DNA from: Multifurca ochricompacta
Taxonomy: Eukaryota; Basidiomycota; Agaricomycetes; Russulales; Russulaceae
Length of the DNA: 52,617 nucleotides
Direction: 5' to 3'
Assembly (NCBI GenBank): GCA_022496185.1
Contig: WTXG01000246.1
Location: 1 to 52,617 of the forward strand
The notes under the pieces were generated by a model that was not told the origin of the DNA, did not search any database, and worked only from the letters and a program-made list of their open reading frames with translations. This document shows positions 22,631 to 33,611 of the stretch, piece after piece. A program made the translations under genes and the position numbers. Position 1 is the stretch's first letter; every line of letters begins with the position of its first letter.

Positions 22631-23897
22631 CTATGGTGAAAGATAAATGTACTTGCAAAAAAGTCACAGTCAGCAGAGTAAGGGCAAAAACAAATCACCC
22701 GAGGAAGCCGAGAACTTACAACAAGGAACTGCGTGGGAGGATTGTGCAAATTGGAGAGCGCAGTGAAGTCCCCAGTAAAGTTCAACGCGTTTAACGAGGG
22801 ATCGTAAGCGAGTGAAGGCTGGGTTTTGCTGCCATCTGAATTGGTCCAGGTCGCTAAATAAAAAAAATAAAAAAAAAACGCGTGTAGGCCACGTTCAATA
22901 CCAAATACCAAGGCGTGCCAGTGGCGCAAGGGGCGGCAGGTACTCACCGTTGAGCGCCCTTGTGTTGGAGTCCAGAGTCCAAATGGCCGCAGTTGCTACA
23001 ATAACGTCAGCATTCGGAGCAGGCACCAAATCCGAGATGTGGGTGTCCTACATCCAGACTCAACATTGATAAACTCGATTGTACTAACATACATCACATA
23101 AATGGTCAGTGATCGGAACAATGAAACAAGTGCAAGAGCAGTAGCAGGGCGCTAAAACTTACTTTGAGGATCCAGCTGCCAAAGTTGAATCACCATGACC
23201 ACCCACATAATACGGGGCAGGGAACCTGGCATCCTGGAAATCATATCAATAGACGGTCAGACGGGCCATAGCATAGATAACAAACATACCCTGGCTAAAA
23301 GATTCGAATCGGAATAACCAACATACAGTTCAAGATCGTTGTTAAGGTTGAGTCCGATCCTGAAAAATGATGAACATGAGACACGGAATAATTGAAAGAT
23401 TTTTTTTTTAGTGTTTTTTGAGGGATACACACGGGCCTGTAGTGGGATTGTTTGCAACATAACCCGCAGTAGTTCCATTGGCAGCCCAGCGAATCTCAAG
23501 ACGTCCAGTAGAACTGGAAAGAAGAGAGACAAGGAAGGACCATGTTAATAAACAGGTAAGGATAAGTCTTCCTACTGAAAAGAATCTACTTACGACTTCT
23601 CAACCTTGGTGGCACCGAAGTGTTGAGAAGGCTCAGCCCGCTTAGCAGCTTGTCGATATGACTTCTGGTAAGCACGCAAGCTCGTTCATGGGAAAAGAGA
23701 GGGGGGGGGGGGGAACTCGCGAACGTACCGTTAGTCTTGGTACGCTTGACGGGAGGAAGAGGAGGTAGACCACGTGCGAAACGCACCGCGTTCGTCTCGC
23801 GCTTCACAAGTAAAGCAGCCTCAACAGGAACAGGTGCGACGAATCCTAAAAGTACGAAGGAGACCGCAAGGAAGAGGACAGTGAATCTCTGCATCAT
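22631..23897 (-). CDS. Small secreted protein, tandem family member 3
   Basis: Starts at 23897 (or the next codon, also Met): signal peptide MMQRFTVLFLAVSFVLLGFV, Lys-Arg site, then ETNAVRFARGLPPLPPVKR. Exons read AEPSQHFGATKVEKS, STGRLEIRWAANGTTAGYV, RIGLNLNNDLELYVGYSDSN, DARFPAPYYVGGHGDSTLA, ADVIVATAAIWTLDSNTRAL and ATWTNSDGSKTQPSLAYDPS. A TGA-less read-through frame continues past 22730, but GTTGTAAGTT is a donor. Joining to the acceptor before TACATTTATC gives YIYLSP and a stop at 22631, matching the mini-exons of the neighbours. About 235 residues. Nothing in it suggests an enzyme. Probably secreted after Kex2-like cleavage (inference from the dibasic site). Confidence 0.78.
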
Positions 23898-24139
23898 GAC
23901 TTGAACGACAACCGCAAAAAAAAGGGAAAGCGGGGGACGGGTAGATGCGAGGGCTCAGCACAACAGCAAAGAGAGATACAATCCCCTTCCCCCTCCCCTA
24001 TTTATTCTTTGTCCAAGCGCATGTGGGTGGAGCACGATACTTGCTTGAGTTGAGCGGAATAACGGAACTGAAGCATTGAGGAATTTCAAAGCCAAGCTGT
24101 CGGTTATCGCGATCCACCGCCGCTTAGATTAATCAACTC

Positions 24140-24142
<3 letters not shown>

Positions 24143-24195
<53 letters not shown>
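24143..24195. repeat. (TTA)n microsatellite
   Basis: About 17 uninterrupted TTA units in the 5' flank of the third secreted-protein gene. No coding role. Confidence 0.9.
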
Positions 24196-26987
24196 TATTC
24201 CTTATTCCTCACCACTTTCCGTTGTTTGTCCGATACTTGCCAGTCGCGGAAGAGGGTTGATGTATATGTACATGTACATGTACAACGATTCAATGCACAA
24301 ATACAATACGATAAAGCGAGGTGGCACCTCCTCTAGCTGACGCTAGAGAGATGATAACGTTGACGTTGACGTTTCGTTTGACAGACCCTCGGGTAGACAG
24401 GTTCAAGCCCTCCCTCACTCAATGTGAATGAACCGCCAGTGTCAACCTGCGCCACTCGTGTCGTGTATTGTATATTTAACATCCACCTCTTGGATGCGGT
24501 GGCGTCATGATCGGGCCGAACTGGGAGTAAGCGTCCAATACTGAGATCAAATACATCCAATACAAATAGGAGCAACAGGGGGTCACCAGCACTCAGGCTT
24601 GGCACTCCGTCGGCATCCGGAGACCGTCATGCCAATGTCATTCCCATGAAACTTTGACTTGAAACCATGAAACCATGAAAATCCTACAGACCGAGTTGGA
24701 GTTCTAATTCTCGCAGCTTTCATTCATACCTCCAAGCCAGGAGGACGGTGTCATATTCGTGTGAACCGGATAGTGATGCGATGACAGCGCAAACGTGCGC
24801 AGGACATCTTCCGTACCCGCAGATAAACTTAGACAGTCATCACGTCACATACTCACTAACTGACGAACTAATTGGCCCCAAAAGAACCAATTGCGCTACC
24901 TGACACATGGCGTGACTATATTACTATCACAATATACCATACCTCACTAGTAGTCGAGAAGGAAACGGATGTTCACTAGCCTAGGTCCTTATCTCACAAT
25001 TGTTTGATTGGTGCTGGGCAGCCGGAGGTCAATGAATCGATCGCTAATTATTTCAGAACCGTAGCGACATGAAGGAAAGGGGGGGGACCTTGTTTGCGGT
25101 GCGGTGAAGACGGGGCAAAAGGTCGGGTCGTGCCTGGAGTCTTTAGTCAAGTCAGTCTACGAGAAGAGACAAGACTCTCTCTTTGGACTGACTGTGTAGA
25201 CGAGACGGTGCGTAACGATAAAAACGCAGGCATCCCTCTAATCAGAGGAGAGAACCCAGGATGCCCATTAGGCAAAACCAGAAAGTGCAAGATCGTTGTT
25301 TACAGTGATGAAGACTAGTCGCCGGTAGGTATTCAATTGGCACTTGGGCGGTTTACTTGATGGATACAGTACTCAGAACGGGTCCGTCGCACACAACACA
25401 CTCGCGCTCAATCACTATAGACAGTAGGAGATACAGCCCACCTGTCGCAAGACTTTCAAATAAATAGAATATAAAATATAATCTGGGTCCCGGGCTTCAG
25501 GTTCATCATCAACGAACCATCCCCCCCTCCCTCCCCCCTCCGCCCACACAGTGGCTCTTCGGCCCTGGTTTAAAAGGATCAATGGAATGACGATCCATGC
25601 CTCCTGAAGACGTCAATTTTCGTGTGGCGTTCGCCCTGACCTCCTGAGTCAATGCGAGGTTCAATATTTTACTCAAAATTTCCACTCAAGAGGGATGAAG
25701 GTCCCGCTTTTTTAAAATAATTGGTTGGTTGGTGGTCAGTAAAATTCTCTCTCTCCATCTCTCCAATTGAGCCTATGTCGCACGTGCGTCCAATTTATCG
25801 GGGCCACGGACCAAGCCAAGCCAAGCCAAGAAATCATTCCACATCAAAGGGCCTATAGCTTTAAGCTTTGATCATGACTCGGATTACATTAACGTCGGTC
25901 AGAGTCAGATAGAACTTAGACCTCTAGTATTTACAACTCGAAGGCCCGGTCACCCCTCGTCATTTGAGTAATTGCAGCAGCCCTTTAATTCCCTCTTAGG
26001 ACCCCTGAATGTAAAAATGTCCCTGAAGCTCTGAACTCGAATATTCATATGCTTTCTCAGCTTTCAGTGACTGTGTGTGACCTGACCTGACCCCCCCCCC
26101 CCCCCCTCCCTCTTCAGAACCACGATATCGAGCATCCCCATTTCTCGGGACCACACGAACGAACCATTATGGTCTCCCTTGCTTTCGCTACTCAATCTTT
26201 CGTTTTTATCTCTGGCCTGGCCAAAAATTGTTATAATGGCTGATTACCTAGCTCAACGAGAAACGCTGTTCCTGCATCTGGTTCCAAAATCGAAGGGAAA
26301 CCCTTGGGGGTGCGGTCTCGGGGTGAAGGGGCACAGGCTCCGTCTGCGCAACCTTTCTGAGTGGGCAAACTTTCACAAGGGGGAGGGGGGGGGGGGGTGG
26401 ACAACACGACAGCATGGTTCAAGTTTTTGCAGTATGAAGATATTATTCCCGTGTTTCCCCCCAAGCAATATTTTCACCTGCGTTTCTGCCTGATTTCCTT
26501 TCTGCAGGATTAAATGGCGCATCAGTTACTCGAACATTTGTTTTTGAATTTCATAACTTTACTCTGCTACGAAAAAGGATGCTATTCTGGACCCCTCCTC
26601 TGTGGACACTTGGCCTGGGCCTGTAGACAACATGTAATATAAGGGTTTGCAGCAAAAATAAAAACCCTAGTGAACCGAAAAGGCCGGACGGAGAGACTCA
26701 AGCGTTTCTGATTCTAAACCTAGAAGGTCGCCCATATGGACCATTATATTACACCATTACGGGCACAGTTGTTATACTTGTGCACACTTCATGTCTTGCA
26801 GCAAGGGTTATTGTCAAATGAGGCACTTTGTGCATCAAATCTCAAAAGGTCAAGTCTAACAATCCGTGGGGTTTGGTTGAGACACCCTGCTCGGCAGCAT
26901 TTGCAATCGGTTAAAGGAGTGCACAGGCAGGTTCATATCTCAAACAGCGACGTCATGGAGCTCTGTGATGATCCTTCAAGCGCTCAC

Positions 26988-27540
26988 TCAACAGAGTTTC
27001 TTGACCAGACTTGGTCCTTGGTATTCCAAGTAGCGTTCGTTGTATGCAAAAACCAAGAGATACGAGAGCGTATGTGCTTGCAAGCTAGAACCAAAAACTA
27101 GAATATTGACCTGAAAAGCAACAAAAAATAACGAGCACTCTTGAGTGAGCCCTCCATCTACCAGAGTGGTCTTACCGTACGTAGCCTCCTGGTCCCAGGA
27201 ATTTGCGACGCGAATAGGACGAGACTCGATGCTGGTGTGTGGGAAAACAATGTGATAATGGTTATCGGCCAACTCAATAATCACCGTCCAAACGAAAAAA
27301 AAAAGTGACCCCCTGATGGGACCTGGGCAAAAAAAAACCTTTTTTGTTTGTTTATTGAAGACTGGATTGCTCCATAACGCGCATTATAAAGTGTTCTGCA
27401 GCAGGAGGGCCCACAAGGGGGGTGGATGTAGATAAAAAATGTGTATCTCGCCTAGAAAACTTGCTTGAACTCCTTAAAGACTTTGCGGAGGGAAGTCTCT
27501 CAAAGGCGTGGTGTCTGATCACGAGGCCGCTAACCTCCAC
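26988..27540 (-). other. Possible orphan coding remnant
   Basis: On the minus strand 26988-27284 stays open for 98 codons and includes a peptide of normal composition (LADNHYHIVFPHTSIESRPI). It is preceded by a second open block (27352-27540). I could not join them with a convincing intron or match a family, and the plus strand is also open over 26736-27101. This may be a decayed or lineage-specific gene, or chance. Confidence 0.2.
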
Positions 27541-28767
27541 CTATGCCTATCAGCCTACAATAAAGGTCGGATTGAGGACATGACGCTAGACAAGGGCCGT
27601 TTGATGGACTATTAGAGTCAAGTCGCCGCTGAAGGAGGGGGGGGGGGGGAATGGACGCTCTAATTTCTAGGAAAAGATGACGGCAGTGGGTGGTTGTTCT
27701 CCCTAAGTTCTGAATTTTTTGTTCATCGTCGGTGAGTGAGTGAGCGAGCGTGAGAACGTAAACAAACTTAGTTGACACGTGATTTGCACGCACTCAATCA
27801 AGACTTGACTGCTTCTCATTCTCTCACACACGCAGTTTCGTTTCTAATCTAGTCGTCTTCCATATGACGGAGACGATTTCTTCGTGAATTAGTAATAAAA
27901 AAAAAAAAAACCTATCAGACTCGTACCAACAGAGGATCATTATTGGGTTTCAAACGCTCCCCTTCCTTTCCTGTTTTCCCCTGACACCGAGGGGGTGTTC
28001 CAGTCTCATGACTTCTCACGGGATATTTCTCAATGTCGTGTGGGACGGGCTAGACGCGAAAGTAGCACGAAGCAAGTACATTCGATCCGTGATCATGATT
28101 TAATATACAGTGCGGGAGCCGAAAAAAGTCCCGCCTTTATCCTACCAAAGACTTGTTTCACAGCACAGCCCTACTTCTAGTTCTGCTATAATCACCTTTT
28201 TTTTTGTTTTCTTGTTTTTTTTTTTTTCAATGAGCGCAATGACAGCAAGAACAGACAGATAGTGGTCCGTACACCGAACGAAACTGGGAAAGGGCACTTG
28301 TGTAGATAATCTGGGCCTCCAAGAGAAACATTTGAACTGAGCTTTTAAACAAGTACTTCACGATGCTTCCAGCTTGGGACGTAAGAGGAGGCCCTAACTG
28401 TGACTAATTTGGACCAATACGCTCAATAGATTCAAAGAAGAGAGCGGATATTATGCGATCGTGTTTAATATTCTTCTCACTTTTCAAATCGTTAGGCCCA
28501 GATACCTGCACTATCTCCCGGCAGTGTACTCATTACTAATCTGCTCGTGTATTTTGAACCTCAAAAACCAAAAAGACTTATTCATGGTTCCGACGAAAAA
28601 ACGATAAAACTATATTATAATCTGGGTATTTATTCTTCACTTGCCTAAAGCTAAGCAACCAGGCACGCAACCAGGAGTAACGAATCTCCAACTTCCCCTG
28701 AACTACGCGACGCGTGCAACGCCGACAGTCCTTATTACGAGAGCAGCAACCTGGAAACCCGCGCAGA

Positions 28768-29792
28768 TCAACACTTTAATTCGACACCGTCATATGGCCC
28801 ATCATGGTCCGTCTCGTTGCTTGTAAAAAGGTTCACATCGCCGTCTGTGCATTGGGAGGAGGGGTTCTCTTGGCCTTTATACAGGTATAAGCATCACGAG
28901 AAAAAGAAAAGAGACAATTAACGTACCAGGACATGCCACCCATACGCCCGAGTCCTCAATGTGCACTTGTCCTGAGGGGTGACGATAACCGAGGAACTGC
29001 CAAGGCACCGTGGGAATGGGATCCTCCTTATTGTTGATATGCGTTAGGCTTGAGTCGTGCTGGTCAACGTAGTCCGCAAAAGCCTGATTTCCGACACGTG
29101 GCAAGCCGTATGTGACAGTCTTGAAGGTGGTTCCTGATGGAAGGTGCAAAGGCAGATAGACTGACTCCAGGAGAGCCAGTGCTGCACCTAGGGAGTGTCC
29201 TACACTCGTCACAGAGGTTACACTGTATTTCGCAAGCGCACTCTCGACGTTTGCGAGGATGGTTTTGGCGGTCCTATATTTATTTTAACGCATAATTAGT
29301 GATTAATTGAGAGTGTAACAGTGAGTGGTGGTGGGGGCGTACTTGGCATGCTCCTGGGCGAAGCCGCTGTGAACGAGCACATCGGATGGCACCCCGGGGA
29401 AGAGATTTGAATCAAGAGGTCCCAGAATGAGGTTAAGGTCGGTGAGATCCGCCAAACTTGAATGAATTGCCCCCCATAGGGTGAGTAATCGACCAAAAGG
29501 TGTATATATTGTTCTAGCACTCACATTTGACTCGTGTTCGTACCCTGATGCGCCACGATCACCGTATTTAGAGAGGGTGAGAACCCAACATACCCTACAC
29601 AAACAGCACGCGCGTGAATGGATGCCCACATCAAAAAAATCACGAGAAGCCAGATTGGTTTATCACACACAATATTGGATGGCATTTCCGTCTCCGCCAG
29701 ATGCTACGGGCTTAAAGTCAGGATTTGCGGCACAGTTGGCTACAAAAAAAAAAAAACCCCCCCTTCGTTAGATATACGAAAAGAAGCACCGT

Positions 29793-29823
<31 letters not shown>

Positions 29824-30042
29824 ATTATGTGTGGTTATGGATTGCATACCTCCACAGTTCCATTGAAGGGTTTGGCTAGGTGGACAGTAAGTAGTCGCTG
29901 CAAAATACGAGTACGGTTTGAAAGCTGAAACTTGAGATGAAGAGAGTGGGGTGATCGTTTGGCGCTTGTTGACCGACACGGCGCTAGCGATCCCGGTTAG
30001 GACGACGGCAAAGCAAAGACTAGAAAAAGTGTAGGGCAGCAT
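28768..30042 (-). CDS. Secreted class 3 lipase, paralogue 2
   Basis: Starts at 30042: signal peptide MLPYTFSSLCFAVVLTGIAS, then NKRQTITPLSSSQ with the Lys-Arg site. Later exons carry SLADLTDLNLILGPLDSNLF, VLVHSGFAQEHAK and TSVGHSLGAALALLESV (nucleophile Ser). The likely triad Asp is in NKEDPIPTVPW and the His in GYRHPSGQVHIED. The last exon, after an intron splitting PG|Q, reads QENPSSQCTDGDVNLFTSNE and ends ...DGVELKC with a stop at 28768. Same intron positions as paralogues 1 and 3. Intron 1 holds a (GA)n tract. Probably an extracellular esterase/lipase like its relatives. Specificity unknown. Confidence 0.9.
29799..29822. repeat. (GA)n microsatellite in lipase 2 intron 1
   Basis: About 12 GA units inside the first intron. 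A similar tract occupies the same intron of lipase 3 (32384-32408). Confidence 0.8.
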
Positions 30043-31335
30043 TGTTGGTGCAATCGCCAAGACCCTTACTTTAGAAGGGAAGAAAAGAAGAACTGTGAAT
30101 CGACGGCCGCATTTTAAATGTCCACACCAAAAAAAGATTTCCGCAGAGGCATATGACACCGGATAATGTGGTAGTCAGTTATTAATCAACCAACCAACCC
30201 GGACAGGACAGGACAAGGACAGGACAAGGACAGCTTCCCGGCTATTGATTGATAGTATTTTTTCCTTTACCGTTCGGCTGTCGTCTTCGTGACTGCGCGT
30301 TGGCAACAAAGCAGAAATTGGTCTGTTCCGTTCCTGACTGTCATTTTCAAGATGATGTTTCCAAAAAAAATTGGCGCTCCTTTGACTTTTTTTTTTTTTT
30401 TCTTTTTCAGAGCGAAGCCTGGATATGCTTGAATAATTAAAATTTTTCTGTATTAGACATACAGCGCGACTGAAAACAAACAACATGGGCCCCCCCTCCC
30501 CCAAGAAGCGAGTGAGTAACTGCGTTTGAAAAAAAAATTTCCCCCGCTGCGCCCGGCGATTGAGATTATTTTGGCGGCGGATATCCCGCAGTAGAGGCAG
30601 TGAGGGGGAATCCAATTCAATCACCGAGATCAATTAAATGGGTGGGGGAAAAAAAAAAAGGAAGCTGTTTCATTATTCAAGCGCATGAAACAAGACACGT
30701 TAGCGCGGAGGGGGGGGGGAGGGGGAGAGGGTGAAGAGGGTGAAGAGGGTGAAGAGGGCCGGCGTTACAAGCTGCAATACCAGAAAAGGAAACATACACA
30801 AAGCCCGGGTCCCGGTGAGGTTAGTTCTCCAGCCAAGGCTTTATTCTCGGGTCCTCGGGTTCTTAAGTCCACTCAAACCTCGCAACACAGCAACACGGGT
30901 TGCTAGAAAGTAGTTGTAGTAAGGTTAGCAATGGCGTAAACTACCTCAATCCCACCCCCTCCCCCGGGAAAGGGAATGATCGACGACGGTGAGGTTCTCG
31001 GGTAGAAGAGGACAGCACTGGAGTGTGCACAGGACAAATGAAATGAAAATGAAAGAAAACCATGGAAAAGTTCACACGATAAAAAAGTCAACAAAAACAA
31101 TTTATAAAACGGAGGAACTTTCAAGTCACACCGCCCCCCGCCCCCAGCTTTTTTCTCTTAATCATACATATATATTTTTTAAATTGGGTATGTGGCTCCT
31201 ACACGATCCAATCAACAAGAAAAACAAACAAACTATCAAATACTTCCGAGTCGACGTTTTTTCTTTTTTTCTTTTTTATGCTGGAATTCGTCTTTGGGCG
31301 CCTTGAAATTGAACGAAGGGATGAAATGAAAAAGA
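30043..31335. other. Intergenic between lipases 2 and 3
   Basis: 1.3 kb. Has GGACA-type tandem repeats (30201-30232), G-rich GGTGAAGAG repeats (30720-30757) and a TTTAAAAT box near 30112-30119 on the minus strand that may serve lipase 2. No gene seen. Confidence 0.45.
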
Positions 31336-32593
31336 TCAACAACCCATCGTGATGCCCGCGTAAGGACCGCCGTGGTCACCCGTGGCTCCATCAAAGATGT
31401 TCGGTACATCACCAACGATACACAAGGTAGAAGTATTGTCTTGTCCTAAAAAAAAAAATTCAATTTGGTCAGAGAAAAGGACACAAGAAAGAAAAAAAAA
31501 GGAGGATATGAGACTCACCAGGGCAGTTCTCCCATACGGACGAGTCGGTTATGTGAACTTCGCCCGAAACGTGATGGAATCCCAAAAACCTGCCAGGAAC
31601 GATCGGTATCGGGTCCTCTCTGTTGTTGATGTGCGTCACGTGTCCGCCCAAGACACTATCGACCAAATTGGCGAAATCTTGGTTCCCGACGCGAGGCATC
31701 CCATAGCCGACCACTTTCACGGTCACGCTCGAGCCCAATTGAATATGGAGGTAGAGGCCATCGAGGAGCGCGAGGGCTGCGCCGAGCGAGTGACCGACGA
31801 CGGTGACGGATGACGTGCCGAACGCTGACATTGTGCTTCTCACATGGGAGAGAATGGCGGGAGCGGTGCTGTGCGCGTAGGTAACGTAGGTAACGTTGAG
31901 ATAAAGATGTTCCGAGGATTTAGAAAAAAAAAAAGGTTTTAGCGTACCTAGCCTGTTCGCTGGCAAAGCCATTGTGTGCTTGCACGGACGAAGAAACGCC
32001 AGGGAAGAGGGACGAGTCGAGTGATTCGAGGAAGAAATTAGCATCGGTCAAGTCGGCCAAGCTGACGCGTTCACATAAGCGAGGTTTGCCTCAGGGAAGG
32101 GAGAGAGAGAGGGGGGGGGGGGATGAGCTCACAATTGACTGGTATCTGTGCCTTGATGTGCGACAATCACAGAGTTTTGGGACGGGGAATACCCGACATA
32201 CCCTGCCATGAAGGCTCGTAAGCATTACCTGCGATCCTGTCCATGATTCAAAGTTACTTACAAAACTGCGTGGCGCTGCCATCACCTCCGGACGCCATAG
32301 GCACAAAGTCGGGGTTCGCTTGGCAGTTGGCTATATAGAGAAAAAAAATCAACCTCAAGACGACGACAGCGGAAAAAGCAACGCGAAGAGAGAGAGAGAG
32401 AGAGAGAGGTACCTCCGCAACTCCAGTTTATGGTCGTGGAGGGATTGCAATATGCGGTACTGGCAAAATGAGTGAATGGGGCAAAGGATGAGATCTGGGA
32501 GGAGCTGAGTGTGGTAATGGCTTGACGCTTGACCACGGCAGCACGGACGAGCCCGACGAGTACGAGAGCAAAGGCAGATCGCAAGAAAACCAT
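31336..32593 (-). CDS. Secreted class 3 lipase, paralogue 3
   Basis: Starts at 32593: signal peptide MVFLRSAFALVLVGLVRAA, then VVKRQAITTLSSSQISSFAP. Downstream exons include SSVTVVGHSLGAALALLDG (nucleophile Ser), VVGYGMPRVGNQDFANLVDS and NNREDPIPIVPGRFLGFHH, which covers the likely Asp and the start of the His segment. The last exon after a T-rich intron gives GQDNTSTLCIVGDVPNIFDG and ends GITMGC at 31336. Closer in layout to paralogue 2: same strand, 1.3 kb apart, matching (GA)n in intron 1. Paralogue 1 is distant and on the other strand. Intact; about 300 residues. Confidence 0.9.
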
Positions 32594-32657
32594 GACTGTA
32601 GGTAGTAGAGAGGCGAAGCCGAGGGTGCACAGCCAAACCAATGTGAAATCATGAAGT

Positions 32658-32667
32658 CTTTTATATA
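32658..32667 (-). promoter_or_regulatory. TATA box of lipase 3
   Basis: TATATAAAAG on the minus strand, about 65-75 bases before the start codon. Good match and spacing for a fungal core promoter. Confidence 0.55.
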
Positions 32668-33455
32668 CGATGGAAGAATATAACACGTATATCGGGGTCA
32701 ACTCAAGACGCCTTTTTTTTTTTTTTTTCGTGTTGTCCGCGTTGAGTTCTCGCCCCCAATCCAATGGTGGTAATACTAAAAGTTGCACAACGAACCCACG
32801 GTCACACGATGTAACGACGTGAGCACCTGTCAATCAAGAAGACGTTCAACACGAGCGTTTTGAAAGATCGAAACAACTTACCATATGGCCTCGCACGACT
32901 AGAGTGTCATTGGAATCTTGAATCCACCTGCTCAAAAGTACAGCGTCCTACCAAGAGAGACGATGGCTTGAGAGAATTTCGTTAGTGATAAGCGTGATGG
33001 GTCTGGGAAAGCTCGGGAAGAACTCCTGGTCACCTGGTGAAGTACTTTATAGTGACACACGTGGAAGAGAGATGTGCACGCGGGGAGGGGGGGGGGGAAG
33101 AAACGTTTACGAAAAGGTCACCAGGCTTTGACTCGTTGCTACGGCGCCTGGAACGAGTTACAACATAAGGTATTTGCAAGAACATTTGTGATGGTCCTTG
33201 TCGGCGAGAGCAATTAAGATGGACTTTAAGAGATGATTTTTAAATGATACATTTCAGCAATCAGGCCAAAGAGCAGTCCTCCTAGCAACGATTGCTATTT
33301 TTAATTTTTGTTGCTTAAAACAAATAAATGAAGGTTCCTAGATGTTAAGTTGACTGAAGGATGAGGATGAGAGAATGAGGGATGAGGATGACGAGGAGTT
33401 GCATGTGGATGTGGGTGGGGTTTGTACCGATGCCGAAATGCTAAATCCCGAGCCG

Positions 33456-33458
<3 letters not shown>

Positions 33459-33486
<28 letters not shown>
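33459..33486. repeat. G28 homopolymer
   Basis: Uninterrupted run of 28 G in the promoter of the carrier gene. A potential G-quadruplex. The exact length is uncertain for technical reasons. Confidence 0.7.
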
Positions 33487-33611
33487 ATTAAAGGTTGCTG
33501 AGTCAGCAAATACACTCTAACAACAACGACACGAACAACACAACAACGAACGAGCGAACGACCGCAAGCAACTCACTCGCTCGCAACAACTCTCAGGTTG
33601 GATTATTGATA

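Larger units (their letters stand above)
23898..28767. other. 4.9-kb gene-poor stretch
   Basis: The largest gap in the window. Contains the TTA microsatellite, C and G tracts (26092-26106; 26384-26399; 27637-27649), and a weakly coding-like patch at 26980-27540 described separately. No complete gene is recognised on either strand. Confidence 0.5.
32594..33611. other. Divergent intergenic region, lipase 3 / mitochondrial carrier
   Basis: One kb between head-to-head genes. Contains a 28-base uninterrupted G tract at 33459-33486, about 125 bases before the carrier start, followed by an ACAACAACGA-rich leader. No gene seen. Confidence 0.5.

Noticed and set aside
24355..24480. tRNA-like GGTTCAAGCCC segment
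   Set aside because: I could not pair an acceptor stem or anticodon arm around it.
30201..30232. Short GGACA direct repeats as a possible CRISPR array
   Set aside because: Units are 5-6 bases with no spacers; simple tandem repeat in a eukaryotic context.
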